DNA of 64,000 nucleotides, from the NCBI GenBank assembly GCA_964030475.1, contig CAXIPT010000001.1, positions 1,104,297 through 1,168,296 on the forward strand. Direction: 5' to 3'. Shown here piece by piece: positions 1 to 11,884 of this stretch. Each line of letters starts with the position of its first letter. Position 1 is the stretch's first letter. The stretch is from Tethya wilhelma. Its lineage: Eukaryota > Porifera > Demospongiae > Tethyida > Tethyidae. Made by a program: the position numbers and the translations under genes. The notes beneath the pieces were generated by a model. It ran no database searches. It was not told the DNA's origin and saw nothing but the letters and a program-made list of their open reading frames with translations.

Positions 1-99
1 TGGCAATTGATTTTATGACATTTGGCTAGCCTCAATACATTAGAAAATCAAACAGATTTTTGTTATGTATATGATTATGGCATAATGAATCTGCCTTAC

Positions 100-444
100 T
101 TTGACAATCTGGATCACTACCAGCCCATTCTCTGTTAGCCCCACACACTCGTGTTGTACTGCCAATGAGAGTGAACCCTTCATTGCATGTGTATGTAGCT
201 ACCGATTGGAAGAGGTTTCCATTATTCATTTCCACCACTCCGTTTTCAGGATCTGTAAGCACTTCTCTTGTACACCGTACAGCTGCAAGTTATTTGCACA
301 GAATTAACAATGGTCATGTGCAATCATGTATAATTGGGGCAAGCATGAGCGAGCCCCACATAAGCGTGTCGAATGAGTGGCATTATTATTATTAATGGTT
401 TAATACGCCACAGGAGGCGCAAAAGGGGGGGGGGAGGGGAGCAC

Positions 445-479
<35 letters not shown>

Positions 480-3400
480 CAATCATTACATAAAACAACA
501 TAAGAAAAATGAGGAGAGAGAGAGAGAGACAAGTGTCAAGAGTCAAGTATATAGTGATGTAATCGTCTGACCGACCATTTTCCGTATATATATATAGCTC
601 AACTATATTCTAAATTGTTCCAAATTAACCACATGCCATGCCACGTGTCTGAAAAATTGCAAAGCCCTGAAAATATTGTAAACACTGGCCTCACACTGGG
701 CAGATCGTCTGGTCACTGAAAAGTGCTTATATGTAATGTAGGATTGGCATAGCAAAAAGCTATAATAGAGCACATTTTACTCCAGATGGCAACAACCTAC
801 ACGAAAGTAAGCTCATTGTAGCACTATGTTCGTCCGCTAAAGTCATACTTTATGTTATAGTTAATGCACAGTAGCAGGGAATTACAGCAATAAACATCCG
901 ATGCCCGAGGGCAAGGATGTTTATGTTGCCATTATTCCCATCCTACTGTGCATCAACTGTTATAATATTATATCCAGACGTGCTTCAAATTCACCTTAGT
1001 AACAGCTCTGCTCAGTTTTCAGTCGTTGGATTCATTTTGAAAGAAGCAGAAGCAAAAATATAGTGAGTTTCTCGTCTGCCACTCTAAGTTCCTGGTTTCT
1101 ACAGTCCTCAAAGTTCTCCTCCTTTGTCCAGAAAAAGTGCTCGAACTACACAAGCAATTTCAATGTATCCAGAAAACTCAATAAACTAAACTAAATGTTA
1201 CTTATTTCAGAATAACAGTGGCTTGGTTTTTAGTAGCCTACACTAAGCCTAAACAATCGATAGAAAGTACTAAACTCTCTTACAGAAGTGGTAGGTGCTA
1301 AAACTTGGCGTTGCTTCCTCTTTTTCCCATCAGTCTTCTTGCATGTTTAATGGTTTAGGGTTCACTAAACCCAACCCACTCGTTACCCATGACTGAGCAG
1401 TAATTTCTTTACTGTATGCACAGCATTGCTGCAATAGCTTGTATAATATTCTTTCTCTTGGAAACAACATTCAAATTAGCCAGTCATCTTAGAAACAATA
1501 TGCAAATTAGTTCCTGTTGTTGAGTAAAGCTGCATTCTTATTGGTCATTGTACTACAAGTCATAGCCTTGGGGAGGGAAATTATGGCTCATATTTTCTCT
1601 TGTAGCCCTGAGGGAGGGAAAATGCGCCTCGGGCTAACCACAACCGCGGAGGTGTACATATATAGGCGCATAATCTACTCTTGGGTGTAGTCTATCTAAC
1701 TTATACTACATTAGTGTGCATGCGCAGTAGTAGCATTGTCAAGGAGACCGTTTGTTTATAAAGGCTTGTGTTGTCGTTGGTTGCCATTTTTCTTCTTTTT
1801 CAAAAAAGAAACTCTCCTGGATGCTGTTGCTGTTCACTGATTTTAAAAGAGACCGTAGTTAGGCCTAGCGCCTAACTGTTTCTGGTCACATTTTTGCTGG
1901 AAGACGGTATCTCCACGTCCACAGTCGACTGGTCATCAACGTTCAACATTCGTCCTTCTCTATGGCCAGAACGTATTCTCAGAAACAGTGAGACTTGCTG
2001 TACCATTTTTTCAACGCTGTTTGTTTACTGGACAAAAAAGCTTTTTCAGCTATAGTCGTTGTGTGGGCCTGCTCGACCAGCTGTATAGTTTTGTCACGAG
2101 GTTGAGACAGTTGACCTTTACCAAACAGTGGACTACTATTTCAGAAACTGTGAGATTGGCTACAAACATCACTCTTTTGTTGCAGAAATCTTAGCCTTCT
2201 CTAGGGAAAAAGTGAAAAACGCTGCAGAGAAATTTTGACCCCTGTGTATTTTACTTCCTGTAGAATAAGTCTGTAGAATAATGCCTCTGTATTCTACACT
2301 TTTTGACCAATCAAATTAATTACAGATGATGTAATGTAGTATAAATTGTAAAAATTTCAAAAAATAACCAGTGTAGGAATGGGCATGCAGTGCTGTAAAA
2401 AGTATTGGAACAAGGTATTGTCTCAATTTCGGCACATGACTACTTCATTTTCATTTTGATACCTCAAGTATTGTTGTAAAATTAATGGTTCGAGAATGCT
2501 TATCAGCAACAGTATCATACTATATCACATTATGGTTCAAATTTCTGCCATTCTTATCACTGGGCTAAACAATGGAATAATTTAAAAGTATATAGATCGA
2601 GGCAGGCAGGATTAGATTACAGGCCAAGACATGAGCACAAAAAAATGAAGTAGTCATGTGCCGAAATTGAGACAATACCTTGTTCCAATACTTTTTACAG
2701 CACTGCCCATTCCTACACTGGTTATTTTTTGAAATTTTTACTACTTGTTCATTCACTTTTTTCAGCACTACAGTGTGAAGACTATTAGAGACTGGTTAGT
2801 CCCTACAAAAAGCAGCTACATGCACTACAATGTTAGAGTAACTAATGCGCATGCGCGTTAAAGCCACGTGGATAATGACCTTTGAACTTTACCCACAAAA
2901 AGAGAGCTACGTTGAAGTACATGATTTTATATACTAAATTTTAAAGCTTTCTAGTTTTTGTTTGGGCTTATTTGTGATGAAAACAAGTATCAAGGAACCT
3001 AGTTCCCTTGAAAAGGACGTACCTTGTGCTGTCAAAGTTGGCTCAACACTTTCTGGTTCTCTGGAAACCATGTTCAAGTATAAGTCAGTTAGTACGTAAG
3101 TTAGGAGAACAAAAATGGCACTATTTTGGCTTCCGTCTAGCGCTCTCTACGAGTGCCCAGTGAAGTTTCTGTGAGTTTCAGGCCCTGCACGAAGTTGCTA
3201 ATATGTTATGGAGAGTCTTTGAGCAAGTTTGAAGGCTTAACTTTGTTTTGATAGATTTTTATCGTGATACATATTTTGTACGCCGTGGCTAGAGTTCCGG
3301 TAGTCCGTATACTTTCCTATTGCTTTTGTATTGCAGAATTACGTAATATACAGTATCCGGATTTTGCCAGTGCTGCATTAAAGTACCGGCACCATTGACT

Positions 3401-6400
3401 GCAATATATTTAGCTTAGTTTACGGTGCCCGGTACTCTAGCCACAGCGTATTTCGTATTGTGTCTATGGGACAGTCGGCCCATTCCTACTATATGTACTA
3501 CTGTACGTATGATACTAGTTAAACCCCAGCTGTTACTGTACTAAGACTATGGCAAGTGGGATATATACCGTAGAGTCGGGTTATTAAGCGCATGCGCTTA
3601 TTGGGATATTAGTGAAAAAGTATGCGCTAAATAACGAAGTGCGTCTAATAACGAGGGCTTACGTATGACCACGCCTCCAAATAAATGACGTCATCAAGCA
3701 GAAATCGATTGCGCTAGCGGTGCTAGAGCTCTAAAAGCGGCGAGAAGCTGCCTTTTCTAAGTGAAATGTAAGGCCAAGTAGTGAAAGAAAGCGTTGTTCA
3801 TGGCTGTCAGGCTTAGAAAACTACGTGAACATCCAGTTTATAAACTTTGCGCCTGTTATCAAAGGTAAGTGTAAGAAGACTATGCGCCTAATAGCGAATG
3901 TGCGCCTAATAACGAAGTGCGCCTAATAACCCGACTCTACGGTACTTGTATATGAACATAGTGCTTAAAACCCGGCAGCAAGCAGATTAGTTTCAGCTGA
4001 ATTAACTACTGCAGTAATGTTGGGTGTATGGATGGATGGATGCCAATACTACTGGATAATGAGAGCAGAAGCTAGAACAGCTGTGAGAGGAAACTAGAAA
4101 ACTCTGCATGAGCTCAAGAGTCAGAACTGCTGATAACTCTGAATACAACAGCCGATATAGCTGAAAATCAATGCATGCATGCATGGTGCTGGGACCCCTG
4201 AGTAGCCATGAGAGTAACTGCTAACTGGCAAAAGTGGACATCCCTCCTGAGCAGTAGTGAGAATAACAAGCAAATGACAGACTGGGACTCAAAGGAAATT
4301 AACACTGTCAACCAATTTAGCCAAGTGTCTTTTGCATGAATTATGTATTATGCCATACTCTTTCACCAGTGCTATAACAAACAATATGCTCTAGCCTCAT
4401 TTCCAGATAGCCTACGTATATACTAGGCTCCCCTTTGACCTTACACTCAGTGCATATAGAGTCAAAGGTGGAGCTTAGCTGCAACGAGACTAATTCCTAC
4501 ATACAAGATTCCATGCACATGTGCTTGCTCGTGCTCGCCCCACTCCATGCTTGCATGCCACTGGTTATATAGTATGAATCAGTGCATCTATTTGTCAGAT
4601 GAAGTGATTGTCTTACGTTCACAAATTGGATCGATTCCTTGCCAGGTCTCACTTGCTAAGCACTCACGTACAGTGCTCTCGGGTGGATTCAGTTCATATC
4701 CATCATCACAGCTGTACATGGCTAGTGACTGAAATATCGTGGTGCTGAATTGGACATTTCCATTGCTTGGTATTGGACTTGGAGGGCCACAATCAGCAAC
4801 TGCATGTGCACAAAAGGAAATGTGAACAACTGACCCATCTTGACACTGACCTACCTAGACATTGAGGGTCTCTTCCTGACCAGGCTCTGTTGACACCACA
4901 CATCCGTGTTGCTGAGTCGGTGTCAAGTATGTAGCCCAGGTCACAGGAGTAGGTTGCTATAGAACCAATTGACGTACTGGTAAATTCAACTGCTCCATTA
5001 GAAGGATCATTCAACTCTCCACAATCAATAGCTTCTACAAGGAAATAATATAATGTAATTGCTTTTGTAGCTTAGCTAAAGTTAAACACACAATAATATT
5101 AATTATAGCCAAACTTGAGTTTACAGGTAACACATTATTGATCTACCTATGCATATAGGCTCCACCTCAGACCACTCCCCACTCTCTTCACACCTCCTGA
5201 ATGCTATATCGGGAACCAATTCAAAGCTCTCATTGCACTGATAGACTGCTAGCGCTCCCAGTAAGTGAATACCCTCTACAGGAGAAAAGCTAAGAGTGAT
5301 GATTCCGTTTTCAGGAGCTGTAAGATCTTCACATAAAATTCCTGTGTGTATGAATGTAACCAAAAACCATATTATAGCGGGAAAGTTTTGTGGGGTTAAT
5401 TTAACTTTCATGGTTTTCATGGATCACAATCCATCCGTAATAGTTTTTATCTGTGAAATTTTCCGTAATGTATTCATGTATGTGCTTGTGCACAACTTAT
5501 CCGAGAAAGTTAAACCACAAAAATGTTTGACTAGAGACATCCACGAAAGTTTGACACCACGAAACTTTCCCGCTATAAAAAATTATGGTAATTCTCTCCT
5601 ATCAAAGATTCGTTGACCAAACTCTTTTACATACTCTCACAATTGGGAGCAATTCCAGACCAATTGCTGTTTGGTTGGCAGATACGTGTCTCATTCCCAT
5701 CTCTGATTCCAAACCCTCTCGCACAACTGTATGTGGCAACAGAGTCAAATGTTGTTGTTGGTATATCAATGTTGCCATCCTCAGGAGCAGAAAGGGAGCC
5801 ACAGTCCACGACTGTATTTGTACAAAGCATTAATGGTTAATGGACTCTGAATGAGTATACATGGTCGAGATTTGTTTGTCTCTATACTCACTAATGCATT
5901 CAGGTTGCTGGCCAGACCAAAACATGTCTGCTGTACAAATTCTTGTATCACTGGTGCCTTCCAGTGTGAATCCAATATTACAGGTGTAGGTTGCTTGAGA
6001 TAGAAATGTGGTTGAAGATACATTCACCATTCCATTAGTGGGATCATCCAAGGTTCCACAATCCACGGCTGTGTGTATTATGTTAATAAAAGGCATTATT
6101 CTTTTAGCTGAATAAAGACTTGTTTTGTGTATACAAATGTGACAGATATCTCTATTTACGTAGTTCACAAGTTGGATCCTGTTCTGACCACTGTTCGTTG
6201 CCTTGACACGTTCTCACTAGAGGTCCATTAAGGTCAAATCCATTATCACAGGTATAAAATGCTACTGAACCAAATGTTGTAGTTCCACCATCAATAGTTA
6301 CCGAGCCGTTTTGAGGTGGATCGAGTAGACCACAATCAGCGACTGTATGAACCCCACACCCATCCATGCAAGAATCACACCATTTATTTAACAGTACAAT

Positions 6401-9400
6401 TCAAAAAGTCTTTAATCTGGAGAGCTAAGATGTATACTTACGTTCACACACAGGCTCGGTGCCACTCCATTGGGCATTTTCCTGGCAGGTACGGACTTCA
6501 TTGCCTTCTAGGACATAGGAAGGCCGACAGCTGTAAGTTGCATTGAACCCAGCAATAGTTCCAGTCAGTGTTATGAATCCATTTGTAGGAGCAAGCAATA
6601 TTCCACAGTCTATAATATCTATATTATAATGACAGAGATGTCACCAAATGAAATCATTTAACTGAATATGTAATAATCATTATGTAGTTAAACATTTGAG
6701 AAAGCCATGCAAGTCTTACCTAAACATTGTGGTGCATTATCAAGGTTACTCCATGATCCCGTATCCAGACATGATCTGTCAAAAGTAGCTGCTTCATTGT
6801 CAAAATTAAATCCATTATTACATGTATAGATTGCTTCAGACTGAAATGTTGTGTCAGTGAATTGCACTGAGCTGTTTGCAATGGCTGGTGGAATACCACA
6901 GTCCACAACTGGAACAATTGAAGAATGATAGTAATAATTATAAAATGTTGTGCGTGCATAGAATTTGATTCTTACATTCACAAGTTGGTGCATTGTCCAA
7001 ATTACTCCATTCTCCTGTTATTAGACATTCTCTGATAAATGAAAGTTGTCCATTGCTAAACTCATGTCCAGAATCACACATGTACGAGGCTTGTGATTGG
7101 TATGTTGTGGCCGTGTATACTGCAGTAGCTTGATCAATCATTGGTGGTGTACCACAGTCGATAACTAGAATGATCCAACAAAAAATTTAGCTGAAATTAT
7201 ATAGTAGCAAGTTAAAGTGAGCTCATTCATCAACTAACTTTGGCATCCAGGCTCTGTTCCAGTCCACTGTCCATCAGTATTGCAGTTTCTAGTTCCATCT
7301 CCTGATCCATCCAGTTCAAAGCCCTCATCACATATGTATGTAGCTACTGCTCCTTGGCGTCTGTCTGATTGATCAATGGTAACATCACCATTTGCTATGG
7401 GGGCTAAGACAGGACATTGGAAGACAGCTGTAGGAAGAAATGCATACAACCATAAGACCATTGACATGTATTGTTAAGCTATAATATGGATACTGATTAA
7501 GGTTAACTTACTGTCGCCATCATCCTGAATTGTGATTCGTACGACATTGGGTATATTTATTGTATCGTAGATATTCCCAGGTTCTAGTTGTACTTGAAAG
7601 CTCTCACTGGGTTCTCTGAGATCATCTCCAATCACATTTACACTGTGACAGACTCTTTCACCCACTTCAATGGTGGATGGAATTTCCCATTGATCATCAA
7701 ATAAAGCTTCAAAATCTTCATTTGCTACACAATGTCATGAATGTGTAATGCTATTAAAATTGTATAAGCTTAATTTTGCTTTCAATTTTTGTCATGATTT
7801 TAATGGAGTATATAGTGGATGGTTCCTTAATTGGCCCAACACAAACTTTGAAATGCAGAAGGACTAGGTAAGCATGCAAGATACGATAAATTTTTATCTA
7901 GTTAACCCTAGAAATGTTACCTAAAGCTGAGCTGACAATTGTAGTCAGATTGATTGGTATACTTCTAAGTAGACTTCCATCAATAGCAATGAGTGTAATG
8001 CACACATCAACTGGAGTTAGGCCACTGTTCCTTTCAGATATGAATACAAATCTATCACCTCCTCCTATAGACATTGTTACACCTGTATGTATTGATGTGA
8101 AAACATAATTATTTCTGATGATGTATATACAAATTTGAGGGTTTATAAGACCAAATTACATATAATATTGTATCAACTTTTTTTCTCCTAAGAATTAATA
8201 CTTAGTACATTTTTTGGACTGGGTATAATGAATGCACCATGTATTTCACTTCATACCATCATTATCTTCAATGACAACTATTGTTTCAGTTGGTGTGACG
8301 ACATCCTCTGTTGTCAGTATCACACGAATTGTTTCTGGTGGTTCGATTAGATTGTCTTCATTCACAGTAATTGGAGCACATTGTACAGTTGCAGTAGGTG
8401 TGAATGTCCGTGATTCGTTTGCTTGAACAAAATCTACACTAGCTGCATGCATGAAAAATCATATCGTATAGCCTGAAATATTGAATTAATGAAGTACATG
8501 TCATTTGATTGTGTGCACTTACGTGTAGCTGGATTAGTTCCTACTGTAGTTGTGCTTGTGATTACTCGGAAATTCACATTCCTTGCTATTTGCCCTTCTG
8601 TTATGTTGACACATACACTAATAGCCACATCTCCTTCATTAATGGTGTACTCTTGTTCTGTAAATTCCACTGTCAGACCTGATATAAAAACAATTTATAG
8701 TTTCTAAACAAATTGTTCAGTAAGATTCAATTGAGGACAAATCACTATGCTGTAACATTCACTTTCAAGTTATCAATTTATTGAGTGACTTACGACTTCG
8801 ATCAAGTATCGTAATCAGAGAACTTCGCCTTCCAAGATCAATTCCAATGTCTGACTCAATTCCAACTTGAAATAGTTCACCACTCTCAACAATATCATCT
8901 GTTAGCATCTCTATAAATGTACATTGTTGCAAATCTCCTGGGTTGAATACTAGTTGAATTTCTGAATTGCCGTTTTCAAGCCTAAAATCAATATTATCTA
9001 TGTGTGCATGTTTGGAAATAAAATTTGGAATTTTTTCACGTTGGACTCGACACTTACTCTGTGCTACACCAACAATGCTTGTTTCAACCGTTACTGTAGC
9101 AGACTCAGACTCAGGCTCAGTGAGATTAACACACACAGTGAAATTTACACCTTCTTCCACGTTAACAAATAGACTCAAATCAAGAAATGCTGCAAAGATC
9201 AGAATGCAATATATTAATTTAAAAATGGGTACCCATGGCATGATGCAGTAGTGAAAATTTTGTTTTCAAGAATGACACCATGCTATCATACGTACGGTAG
9301 TACGTATAGTAGGAATGGGCCGACTGTCCCATAGACACAATACAAAATGTTTATGCTCATAAACTTTCAGAGAATGACAGCTAAGCCTTCAGACATGGAT

Positions 9401-10921
9401 TAAAGCCTCCCTTGGATAGTTTTCTAACTGCATACATCAACAAAACTCACAGAAACTTTCTAGAGCACTCTGGAGAGAGCGCTGGCGGGAAGCCAGAACA
9501 GTGCAATTTTGTTTTCTTCTTCCTTCCTTCCTTCCTTCCTTCCTTTCTTCCTTCCTAACTGACAAACTTGAACGCGATTTCCAGACAAACAAAAGGCATT
9601 CAGCCAGCTTTAACTGTACAGTGCAACTTGACTTCATCCGAACTACGTCCTTTTATACTCGTTTGGTGCCTAAAAGCTATTTAACAAACAAAATCTAGGC
9701 ATTTTAAAACTCTGGTATAAAATACTGTACTTGAATGTAGCCATCTTGATGTAGGTAAAGGTCTTCAACAGACCACGTGGTTTGCATGCATATAATGCGC
9801 ATGCGCATCCAGTGTACTTGAAAGCAGTAGCTCATGCTTTTTGTAGAGACTGACCAGTCTCTGAAAGCTTATACTCCATTGCAATTGAGCACCTTAGTGT
9901 TGAAAAAAGTGAACAAACAAGTATAGTAAAAATTTCATAAAAATTAGCAGTGTAGGAATTCACTCTGGAGAGAGCGCTGGCGGGAAGCCAGAACAGTGCA
10001 ATTTTGTTTTCTTCTTCCTTCCTTCCTTCCTTCCTTCCTTTCTTCCTTCCTAACTGACAAACTTGAACGCGATTTCCAGACAAACAAAAGGCATTCAGCC
10101 AGCTTTAACTGTACAGTGCAACTTGACTTCATCCGAACTACGTCCTTTTATACTCGTTTGGTGCCTAAAAGCTATTTAACAAACAAAATCTAGGCATTTT
10201 AAAACTCTGGTATAAAATACTGTACTTGAATGTAGCCATCTTGATGTAGGTAAAGGTCTTCAACAGACCACGTGGTTTGCATGCATATAATGCGCATGCG
10301 CATCCAGTGTACTTGAAAGCAGTAGCTCATGCTTTTTGTAGAGACTGACCAGTCTCTGAAAGCTTATACTCCATTGCAATTGAGCACCTTAGTGTTGAAA
10401 AAAGTGAACAAACAAGTATAGTAAAAATTTCATAAAAATTAGCAGTGTAGGAATGGGCAGTGCTGTAAAAAGGAAGGAAACAAGGCTGGGACTTTAAATT
10501 TTGGCACATGACTACTTCATTTTCAAAGTTTTCCAAGCTCACATAGGTTGCCTGTATACCTTCTAATTTATTTAAATAAACCATGACTTAATTGGAATCA
10601 GAATTTAATCATGATTCTATGATAGAGAACACGAAAATGAAGTAGTCATGTGCCGAAATTTAAAGTCCCAGCCTTGTTTCCTTCCTTTTTACAGCACTGC
10701 CCATTCCTACACTGCTAATTTTTATGAAATTTTTACTATACTTGTTATTATTGTACTCTGTTTGGCAGTGCTATTGGTGAATCTCTGTACACTGAATTAC
10801 ATAATTATAGTGAAGAGGAGTAATGAAAAGAACCAGCCTTACCTACTCCCTCTGTGTAGACACAAAGTGTTATTAGAGTCAACAGTCTCCAAACAATTGG
10901 TCCTGTGGTGTTCTGTTTCAT
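100..10921 (-). CDS. Gene A: Calx-beta/CCP (sushi) modular surface protein, 3' end outside window
   Basis: Predicted extracellular or membrane-anchored modular protein of unknown function. Calx-beta domains generally bind calcium and CCP modules generally bind proteins. Eighteen exons join in one frame with consensus splice sites: 10843-10921 (signal peptide starting MKQNTTG, ending after a hydrophobic stretch); Calx-beta 1 = 9058-9189 + 8794-8997; Calx-beta 2 = 8523-8678 + 8257-8442; Calx-beta 3 = 7921-8082 + 7512-7724; then eleven CCP exons 7239-7427, 6976-7164, 6720-6908, 6442-6609, 6160-6342, 5892-6068, 5635-5811, 5147-5341, 4855-5034, 4617-4799, 100-282. CCP exons carry the expected Cys pattern, a Y-x-C motif and usually W-S-G. 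All introns are phase 1. About 1,048 residues are visible. The last exon ends in a donor (GTAAG), so the anchor lies beyond the left edge. The start was chosen because the matching exon of paralogue gene F has the same signal peptide; a Met upstream of exon 2 lies in intron 1. Confidence 0.88.
425..530. repeat. G-run, (CA)n and (GA)n simple repeats
   Basis: A G-rich run at about 426-435 is followed by a CA dinucleotide repeat to about 478 and a short GA repeat at about 512-529. The plus-strand open frame across it is only a poly-Thr-His translation of the CA repeat. Confidence 0.9.
851..970. mobile_element. Foldback (hairpin) element, about 120 bp
   Basis: The left arm (about 851-905) and right arm (about 913-970) are imperfect reverse complements: TTAATGCACAGTAG near 871 pairs with CTACTGTGCATCAA near 943. 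The pairing runs almost to the centre, around the short GCCCGAGGGC palindrome. This suggests a small non-autonomous foldback element or MITE. Confidence 0.65.
2348..2744. mobile_element. MITE-like element, GTAGGAATGGGC family, copy 1
   Basis: About 100-bp inverted arms start with AACCAGTGTAGGAATGGGC near 2367 and end with GCCCATTCCTACACTGGTT near 2725. They include a conserved core with GTGCTGTAAAAAG and CGGCACATGACTACTTCATT. The centre between the arms (about 2455-2640) is unrelated sequence. The same arms recur at 10440-10745 and 21101-21535, so this is a dispersed family. No transposase is present. Confidence 0.8.
2745..3520. repeat. Dispersed repeat attached to the MITE, inverted relative to 9285-10440
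   Basis: This sequence follows the element at 2348-2744 and matches, in reverse complement, the stretch next to the related element in gene A intron 1. Shared landmarks include GACTGGT with a GTAGAGACTGACCAGT-like counterpart, AATGCGCATGCGC, a GCGCTCTC/GAGAGCGC block and a terminal GGCCCATTCCTACTAT at 3478-3493. The terminal motif is the inverse of the start at 2371, so 2371-3500 may be one larger element with GTAGGAATGGGC ends. Confidence 0.6.
3566..3944. mobile_element. Inverted-repeat element with TACCGTAGAGTCGGGTTATTA ends
   Basis: The left terminus at 3566 reads TACCGTAGAGTCGGGTTATT and the right terminus ending at 3944 is its reverse complement. Inside the right arm a GCGCCTAATAACGAAGT motif is repeated several times (3885-3930), with related copies in the left arm (3595-3655). 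No coding capacity is seen; it is probably a non-autonomous DNA transposon. Confidence 0.8.
5373..5578. mobile_element. MITE-like element with TATAGCGGGAAAGTTT ends
   Basis: This approximately 206-bp element sits in the gene A intron between the CCP exons at 5635-5811 and 5147-5341. The left end TATAGCGGGAAAGTTTTGTG is mirrored by CACGAAACTTTCCCGCTATA at the right end. It resembles the 210-bp TACCGTATA family elsewhere in the window in length and terminal motif (AGCGGGAAA) but has diverged. Confidence 0.75.
9285..10745. mobile_element. Composite repeat insertion in gene A intron 1
   Basis: Gene F intron 1 is only 138 bp whereas gene A intron 1 is 1.65 kb, and the difference is this block. 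Read from the right it begins with an inverted-repeat element (10440-10745; arms CCCATTCCTACACTGC / GCAGTGTAGGAATGGGC) and continues with the repeat also seen at 2745-3520. It ends near 9310 in TAGTAGGAATGGGCCGAC. It also carries a TTCC microsatellite (about 9517-9556, repeated at 10012-10051). The neighbouring exons show that it is intronic. Confidence 0.75.
9465..10454. repeat. Perfect or near-perfect 495-bp tandem duplication
   Basis: The segment beginning CACTCTGGAGAGAGCGCTGG at about 9465 recurs at 9961 with an offset of 495 bases. By eye the copies are identical, including the TTCC microsatellite, which normally varies. The first copy breaks off at GTAGGAATT while the second continues into GTAGGAATGGGCAGTG. 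Either a very recent duplication or an assembly artefact. Confidence 0.85.
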
Positions 10922-11421
10922 TTTCTTTTGTGTTGTCAATTGTCCTCTTAAAGTTTATGCCACTGTCAACTCTATACCTTGTAGTACAATTCACTGCATG
11001 TCTTCAGTTGACAACTTATCGTAGTTACTGAATTTTTAGTGCATTGCTGTGTAGTTGTTAGTGAGTCTCTATAATATTATGACATTGTGTGTAATACATG
11101 CAAGCAGTGTTTATTTCCCAAATCCACGCAACAACATGACTGGTGTGTGGTATGTTTTGTTGTACATCACATTATGGTTTCTAGTTTCCCCAGTCGAGCA
11201 TGGTACTTGACTTGTGGCTTATGTAAGAAACTTGTACACAACTAAAATTAATTGTTGCATAGTCGTTAATGGTAACATAACAATCATTGTTTCAGGTCAC
11301 AGAGGTTATTAACATCACTATAATAATTATTATTATATTTTGTGCAAAATATATCTCTCATCTTTACCCCATGCGTTATGCATGCTAGACGCATGGTTGC
11401 CGAGAGTGCCACTGGAGCAAC

Positions 11422-11632
11422 TACCGTATTAGCGGGAAATTTTCATGGGGAAAAATTTTGCGTTTTCGTCTTGAATAGAAATTCGCGGGGAAAATATTCG
11501 TGGATTGTGTCTCAACATTAATGACGACCAAATACCTTACAAATTTCGTTGGGGAAATTTTTCGCGGAAAGCTGCCAAACCGTGAAATTTGCAAAAATTT
11601 TCCCCCACGAAAATTTTCCCGCTATACGGTAT
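11422..11632. mobile_element. MITE, TACCGTATA(G)CGGGAAATTTTCG family, 211 bp
   Basis: The left end reads TACCGTATTAGCGGGAAATT and the right end AATTTTCCCGCTATACGGTA. Internal arms include GGGGAAAATATTCG and its counterpart. Further members lie at 14581-14790 and 59057-59266 and related ones at 49746-49955 and 5373-5578, all 206-211 bp. No coding capacity. Confidence 0.88.
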
Positions 11633-11858
11633 TTACCCCTTAAATACCCAAACTGCAGCCAATCAGATTACAGCAACACACAGCATGACACGCATGTGCA
11701 TTCTTGGCAACGATGAGAGCTATTTTTCCATCTAATTCACTGCGTTCAAACGATAGAAAATGCATCGATCGTGCATGGCAAGGAAATTGTGATAATTCTA
11801 GTGACAATTAAGTAGCAAACTATTAACGCATATGAGTTATGGTTACCATAGTCGTTTT

Positions 11859-11884
11859 GTGTGTGTGTGTGTGTGTGTGTGTGT
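11859..11884. repeat. (GT)n microsatellite
   Basis: An uninterrupted GT repeat of about 26 bases in the interval between genes A and B. Confidence 0.95.

Larger units (their letters stand above)
283..4616 (-). other. Large intron of gene A, filled with repeats
   Basis: This 4.3-kb gap between the last two CCP exons of gene A holds no convincing coding exon on either strand. It contains simple repeats (425-530), a foldback (851-970), an inverted-repeat element with attached repeat (2348-3520) and a second inverted-repeat element (3566-3944). The rest appears to be unique AT-rich sequence. Most other introns of this gene are far shorter, so the expansion is probably due to insertions. Confidence 0.6.
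6720..11205 (-). repeat. Left arm of large inverted gene duplication (paired with 41523-44468)
   Basis: The 5' part of gene A, its signal exon, Calx-beta exons, first three CCP exons and upstream flank match the 5' part of gene F in opposite orientation. Exon lengths 79, 132, 204, 156, 186, 162, 213, then CCP exons of about 189, are the same in both, apart from six bases in the first CCP exon. Upstream of the ATG, homology runs to about 11205. The arm is longer than its partner mainly because intron 1 carries a 1.46-kb insertion. Confidence 0.85.

Noticed and set aside
8765..9241. Minus-strand open frame starting at a Met at 9241, as the N-terminus of gene A
   Set aside because: The Met lies in intron 1. 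The exon begins at 9189 after a CAG acceptor, and the paralogous gene F shows a separate signal-peptide exon that also exists at 10843-10921.
10648..11031. 127-codon plus-strand open frame
   Set aside because: It is the antisense of gene A exon 1 and flank fused to repeat arm sequence; no domain, and the opposite strand is better supported.
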